From positions 1 through 24,861 of the forward strand of contig DASTBA010000090.1 in NCBI GenBank assembly GCA_035712285.1: a stretch of 24,861 nucleotides of DNA, written 5' to 3'. This document shows positions 21,944 through 24,861 of this stretch, piece after piece; the first letter of the stretch is position 1, and each line of letters opens with the position of its first letter. This DNA is from CAMLHP01 sp035712285 (GTDB lineage: Bacteria > Gemmatimonadota > Gemmatimonadetes > Gemmatimonadales > GWC2-71-9). Position numbers and translations under genes: made by a program. The notes beneath the pieces were generated by a model. It saw nothing but the letters and a program-made list of their open reading frames with translations, had not been told where the DNA came from and did no database searches.

Positions 21944-22945
21944 TCAGCCCATGGGATGGCGGTAGTTGGCCGAGTAGCGGCCGGTCGCGTAATACTCCAG
22001 CTGGCGCTCGATGTCGGTGAGCAGGCTGCTGGCACCGAAGCGGAAGAGCTCGGGCCGGAGCCACGCGTCGCCCAGCTCTTCCTTCATCATGCCAAGCCAG
22101 GTGAGCGAGTCCTTGGCGCTCCGGATCCCGCCCGCCGGCTTGAAGCCGACCCGATGCCCGGTGCGATCCAGGTACTCGCGAATCTGCCGCACCATGACGA
22201 GCCCGACCGGCAGCGTGGCGTTGACCCCCTCCTTGCCGGTGCTGGTCTTGATGAAGTCGGCGCCCGCCATCATGCAGACGAGGCTGGCACGCGCCACGTT
22301 GCGGAGCGTGCCCAGCTCGCCGGTGGCGAGAATCGTCTTGATGTGCGCGTCGCCGCAGGCGTCGCGGAAGGCGCGCACCTCGTCGTAGAGCGCCGGCCAG
22401 TTGCCGGTGAGCACATGCGCCCGGGTGATGACGATGTCAATCTCTTCCGCCCCCGCGGCGACCGATGCCGCGATCTCCTCCAGCCGCTGCCGGAAGGGCG
22501 AGAGTCCCGCCGGAAATCCGGTGGAGACGGCCGCCACCGGGATGCCGGAGCCGGCCAGCGCCTCGACCGCCGTTGCCACCATCGCGTGGTACACGCACAC
22601 GGCGGCGACGCGGATCGGCAGGGCCTCGGCCCCCAGCATCTCCAGCAGGTCGGGACGGACCGGCATCCGGGCCTTGGCGCAGAGGCGCCGTACCCGGCCG
22701 GGTGTATCGTCACCTGAAAGGGTGGTGAGGTCCATCAGGGTGATGGCCCGGAGGAGCCACGCGGCCTGCCAGGCCTTCTTGACGGTGCGGCGAGCGCCGA
22801 GGGACGCGGCGCGACGCTCGACGGCGCTGCGATTGACGTGGACATCCTGCACCCAGTCGAGTGCCAGGGGCATCCCCGGATTGCGGGGATGGACGGGAAG
22901 ATCGGGGTCGGGGCGCACCGGGGCGCCGGTGGAGAGATGGGTCAT
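21944..22945 (-). CDS. deoC: Deoxyribose-phosphate aldolase
   Basis: A 333-residue class I aldolase that splits 2-deoxyribose 5-phosphate to glyceraldehyde 3-phosphate and acetaldehyde. The TIM barrel shows MDLTTLSGDDT near 71, VAAVCVYHAMV near 113, EEIDIVI with Asp170, ADFIKTSTGK with the Schiff-base Lys233, and GFKPAGGIR with the second lysine, Lys269. It is longer than the E. coli enzyme (about 260) and closer in length to the eukaryote-type DERA (about 320), with an extra N-terminal arm (about 1-65). It starts 16 bases after the rhomboid stop and its own stop is two bases before ALDH16, so the three genes are one operon. No Shine-Dalgarno is evident before ATG 22945. It completes deoxynucleoside breakdown with the PNP gene elsewhere in the window. 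Confidence 0.94.
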   Translation of the reverse strand: MTHLSTGAPVRPDPDLPVHPRNPGMPLALDWVQDVHVNRSAVERRAASLGARRTVKKAWQAAWLLRAITLMDLTTLSGDDTPGRVRRLCAKARMPVRPDLLEMLGAEALPIRVAAVCVYHAMVATAVEALAGSGIPVAAVSTGFPAGLSPFRQRLEEIAASVAAGAEEIDIVITRAHVLTGNWPALYDEVRAFRDACGDAHIKTILATGELGTLRNVARASLVCMMAGADFIKTSTGKEGVNATLPVGLVMVRQIREYLDRTGHRVGFKPAGGIRSAKDSLTWLGMMKEELGDAWLRPELFRFGASSLLTDIERQLEYYATGRYSANYRHPMG

Positions 22946-22961
22946 GGGTCTGGATGGAATA

Positions 22962-23702
22962 TCACATGGTTCGCGCCAGCGCGCGGTGCCGGGCTACCAG
23001 TTCAGGGTTCCGGAAGAGGCCGATCAGGAAACCGCCGGCGGCGAATCCGCCTACATGAGCCCAGAACGCCACGCCGCCGGTCTCCGTTCCCGCCGCTGCC
23101 GCACCGCCCAGGAGCTGGAGCAGGAACCAGTAGCCGAGCATGACCCAGGCGGGCAGCGTGACCCGGAAGAAGAATACGATCAGCACGATCAGCGTGTGTA
23201 CCCGCACCCGGGGGTAGAGCAGCACGTAGGCACCCATCACCCCGCTGATGGCGCCGGAGGCGCCCACCATCGGGATGCCGCTCGATGGGCTGAGGAACGT
23301 CTGGGTGAGCGCTGCCGCGAGGCCGCAGAGCAGGTAGAACACCACGTAGCGCATCCGGCCCATCGAGTCTTCCACGTTGTTCCCGAAGAGCCAGAGAAAC
23401 CACATGTTGCCGATCAGGTGCATCCAGCCGCCGTGCAGGAACATCGAGGTGAGGGGCGTGTACCAGCTGCGTGTCCCTTCCACCACGCAGGCCAGTCCGC
23501 CCCCCATGTTGATCTGGTAGCCGGCCGGCAGGCGGCCCAGGAAGTCACCTGGGATGAGACCGAGCTCGCAGACCGAGCGCGCCAGCGGCTCGGTGGCGCC
23601 CATGCCCTGCACCAGCACCCAGACGGCCACGTTCGCGGCGATGATCGCCAGCGTGGCAACCGGCGTCGCCAGGGTGGGGTTGTCGTCGCGGTAGGGGATC
23701 AC
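22962..23702 (-). CDS. Rhomboid-family intramembrane serine protease
   Basis: A 246-residue inner-membrane protease with about six or seven transmembrane helices, cleaving single-span membrane proteins within the bilayer. The catalytic dyad is visible: Ser149 in GASGAISG and His216 in AHVGGF. The conserved HGGWMHLIGNMWFLWLFG (His95, Asn99) of the L1/TM2 region is also present, and Asn99 should form the oxyanion hole. The loop after TM1 (about 40-85) is longer than in GlpG, as in many rhomboids of the YqgP/GluP or Gemmatimonadota-like type; substrates cannot be predicted. The start is GTG 23702 with no Shine-Dalgarno, but TATCTT sits where a -10 would be for transcription starting at the GTG itself. 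First gene of the deoC-ALDH16 operon. Confidence 0.93.
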   Translation of the reverse strand: MIPYRDDNPTLATPVATLAIIAANVAVWVLVQGMGATEPLARSVCELGLIPGDFLGRLPAGYQINMGGGLACVVEGTRSWYTPLTSMFLHGGWMHLIGNMWFLWLFGNNVEDSMGRMRYVVFYLLCGLAAALTQTFLSPSSGIPMVGASGAISGVMGAYVLLYPRVRVHTLIVLIVFFFRVTLPAWVMLGYWFLLQLLGGAAAAGTETGGVAFWAHVGGFAAGGFLIGLFRNPELVARHRALARTM

Positions 23703-23708
23703 GGGACG

Positions 23709-23714
23709 AAGATA
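23709..23714 (-). promoter_or_regulatory. -10 box for a probably leaderless rhomboid mRNA
   Basis: On the minus strand, TATCTT is followed by exactly six bases and then the GTG start of the rhomboid gene. That spacing would put the first transcribed base at or next to the start codon. No Shine-Dalgarno exists in this gap. The -35 region, in the minisatellite, is not recognisable. Confidence 0.45.
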
Positions 23715-23719
23715 CGAAG

Positions 23720-23763
23720 GGGCGGACAGGGCGGACAGGGCGGGCGAGGCGGACAGGCGGACA
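23720..23763. repeat. Intergenic minisatellite of GGGCGGACA-type units
   Basis: Five head-to-tail units: GGGCGGACA twice, one 10-base variant GGGCGGGCGA, then GGCGGACA twice. They fill the space between the divergent rhomboid and permease promoters. The unit resembles the nonamer array coding the ALDH16 linker. Variable spacing (8-10 bases) suggests slippage. Confidence 0.75.
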
Positions 23764-23764
23764 A

Positions 23765-23794
23765 TTGGACGCCTGCGCGGTCCGGCGCTATCCT
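23765..23794 (+). promoter_or_regulatory. Sigma-70-like promoter of the permease gene
   Basis: TTGGAC (23765-23770) and TATCCT (23789-23794) are separated by 18 bases, ending about 48 bases before the permease start. This is the best -35/-10 pair in the gap and sits at the edge of the minisatellite. Confidence 0.5.
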
Positions 23795-23830
23795 ATCTGT
23801 CACTGTCCGACGGTCCGGCTGTCCGTCTCC

Positions 23831-23836
23831 AAGGAG
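23831..23836 (+). promoter_or_regulatory. Shine-Dalgarno that fixes the permease start at CTG
   Basis: AAGGAG lies exactly six bases before CTG 23843. No in-frame ATG, GTG or TTG exists between the promoter and the first membrane helix, so this ribosome-binding site argues for CTG initiation. Confidence 0.65.
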
Positions 23837-23842
23837 TGGTTC

Positions 23843-24861
23843 CTGACTTCCACCCGTCCCGCCGGACTGCGCCGTGCGCTCGGCACCGTCTTCGGCCTTG
23901 CCATCGCGGTGGGCGCAACGGTGGGGGCGGGAATCCTTGGCGCGCCCGGCGACGTCGCCGCGGCGCTCCCTCGCGCCAATCTCTACCTCCTGGCCTGGGT
24001 GTTCGGCGGCATCATCACGCTGCTTGGTGCCAACATCTTTGCCGAGCTCGGCGCCATGCTCCCTCGCTCCGGGGGTTACTACAACTTCGCCCGCCGAGCC
24101 TTCGGCGACGGAGCGGGGTTCTTCGTGGGATTCGCGGACTGGATCAACTGGTGCATCGGGACACCCGCGCTCGCCCTGCTCGCGGGAGACTATCTCGGCA
24201 GCCTGATCCCGGTCTTCCATGGGCACGTGGTCCTGGCGGGGTTCGCCCTCCTTGCCAGCCTGGTCGTGTTCCAGTGGATCGGCGTGCGCTCCGGGGGGCG
24301 CACCCAGACCGTCACTACGCTGCTCAAGACCGTCGCGTTGCTGGCGCTGGTCGTGGCCGCCTTTCTCCTCCCCCATGCTCCACTGCCGGCTCCCGTGCCG
24401 AGCGCCCTCCCATCGGGCGGCTCCTTGCTGCTTGCGTTCGGCCTGGCCATGCAGGGGATCATCTTCACCTACGACAGTTACTACGCGGTGATCTACTGTG
24501 GCGGGGAGATCGAGGATGCCGGGCGGGTCATCCCCCGCACGATGTTCCAGGGGGCCTTCCTCATCATCGGCATCTTCCTCCTGCTCAACGTGGCGTACCT
24601 CGCCGTGGTCCCGATCGGGGCCATGGCACACGATTCGTTCGTGGGAGCCACGATGGCGCGCGCGCTGTTCGGACCGTCGGGCGACGTCCTGATCCGGGTG
24701 ATCATGATCGTCTCCATCCTCGGCACCATCAACGCACAGATCATGGCGGCGCCGAGGGTGCTCCATGCCATGGGCCAGGACGGGCTCGCGCCGCGCTTTG
24801 TGACCCGCGTCAATGCCGGCGGCACGCCGATCATCGCGCTGATCGCAGGGCTGGCGCTGGT
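23843..24861 (+). CDS. APC-family amino acid permease, 3' end beyond the window
   Basis: At least 339 residues of an inner-membrane amino acid/polyamine/organocation transporter; the gene runs off the right edge. The first helix has GLAIAVGATVGAGILGAPG, the APC substrate-binding glycine motif, followed by ANIFAELGAMLPRSGGYYNFARRAFGDGAGFFVGFADW, the family's second signature (Ala-Glu-Leu with P-x-S-G-G-x-Y). About nine hydrophobic helices follow, including SLLLAFGLAMQGIIFTYDSY and YCGGEIEDAGRVIPRTMFQG, which is the typical E-E-x-x-x-P-x-R-x-x-P loop. The substrate is undetermined; neutral or basic amino acids are likely for this subgroup. Translation seems to begin at CTG 23843, six bases after AAGGAG. 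The next in-frame GTG falls inside helix 1, too late for a functional product. Confidence 0.85.
   Translation, partial: MTSTRPAGLRRALGTVFGLAIAVGATVGAGILGAPGDVAAALPRANLYLLAWVFGGIITLLGANIFAELGAMLPRSGGYYNFARRAFGDGAGFFVGFADWINWCIGTPALALLAGDYLGSLIPVFHGHVVLAGFALLASLVVFQWIGVRSGGRTQTVTTLLKTVALLALVVAAFLLPHAPLPAPVPSALPSGGSLLLAFGLAMQGIIFTYDSYYAVIYCGGEIEDAGRVIPRTMFQGAFLIIGIFLLLNVAYLAVVPIGAMAHDSFVGATMARALFGPSGDVLIRVIMIVSILGTINAQIMAAPRVLHAMGQDGLAPRFVTRVNAGGTPIIALIAGLAL

Noticed and set aside
23797..23828. CTGTCAC and CTGTCCG before the permease as a Pho box
   Set aside because: The units are not at 11-nt spacing and lie downstream of the better sigma-70 pair; there is no phosphate link for this gene.
23699..24766. 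A 355-codon minus-strand frame opposite the permease
   Set aside because: Low-complexity, charge-rich translation without motifs; the plus strand encodes a clear APC permease.
1..24861. tRNA/rRNA genes, CRISPR arrays, transposases, phage genes
   Set aside because: I found no cloverleaf-like sequences, spaced identical repeats, or mobile-element proteins. The only tandem repeats are the short arrays listed.

Overview
The window is about 70% GC, densely packed, with overlapping start/stop codons inside operons. Nothing in it fixes the taxonomy. The base composition, gene style and the mix (ALDH16 two-domain dehydrogenase, tandem pstB, trans-envelope porin plus lipoprotein PstS, so a diderm) would fit a Gemmatimonadota-like or other high-GC Gram-negative soil/water bacterium; this is an inference. 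I see no tRNA, rRNA, CRISPR array, insertion sequence or prophage.

Layout. (1) 1-855, minus: the 5' end of a prepilin peptidase and a SpoU/TrmH RNA 2'-O-methyltransferase. (2) 957-1742, plus: thiD. (3) 1746-8450, minus: a nucleotide/nucleoside scavenging operon transcribed as CpdB-UshA double nucleotidase, a small ThiS-like beta-grasp protein, adenosine deaminase, a NupC-type nucleoside transporter, and purine nucleoside phosphorylase. (4) 8514-11316, plus: arsR-like regulator, phoB, phoR, each overlapping the next, divergent from the nucleotidase across an AT-rich regulatory island. (5) 11317-19375, plus: a phosphate regulon consisting of a porin, pstS, pstC, pstA, two pstB genes, phoU, and an exopolyphosphatase with an HD domain. 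Direct repeats with an 11-nt period, matching CYGTKAC, lie before the porin and before pstC and look like this lineage's Pho boxes. (6) 19365-23702, minus: rhomboid protease, deoC, an ALDH16-type two-domain aldehyde dehydrogenase and a 49-residue membrane protein. (7) 23843-end, plus: an APC amino acid permease that seems to start with CTG.

How they work together. The secreted nucleotidase would strip phosphate from extracellular 2',3'-cyclic, 3'- and 5'-nucleotides. The freed phosphate would enter through the porin and PstSCAB under PhoBR/PhoU control and be balanced against polyphosphate by Ppx. The freed nucleosides would enter through the CNT transporter and be processed by adenosine deaminase and PNP; deoC plus the aldehyde dehydrogenase would take the deoxyribose part to glyceraldehyde 3-phosphate and acetate (deoxyribose 1-phosphate would first need a mutase not seen here). 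So roughly 20 kb reads as a phosphorus- and nucleoside-acquisition neighbourhood. The main points for a second look are the Pho-box grammar, the ArsR gene fused into the phoBR operon, the ThiS-like protein, the minisatellite in the ALDH16 linker, and unusual translation starts (CTG permease, probably leaderless rhomboid).
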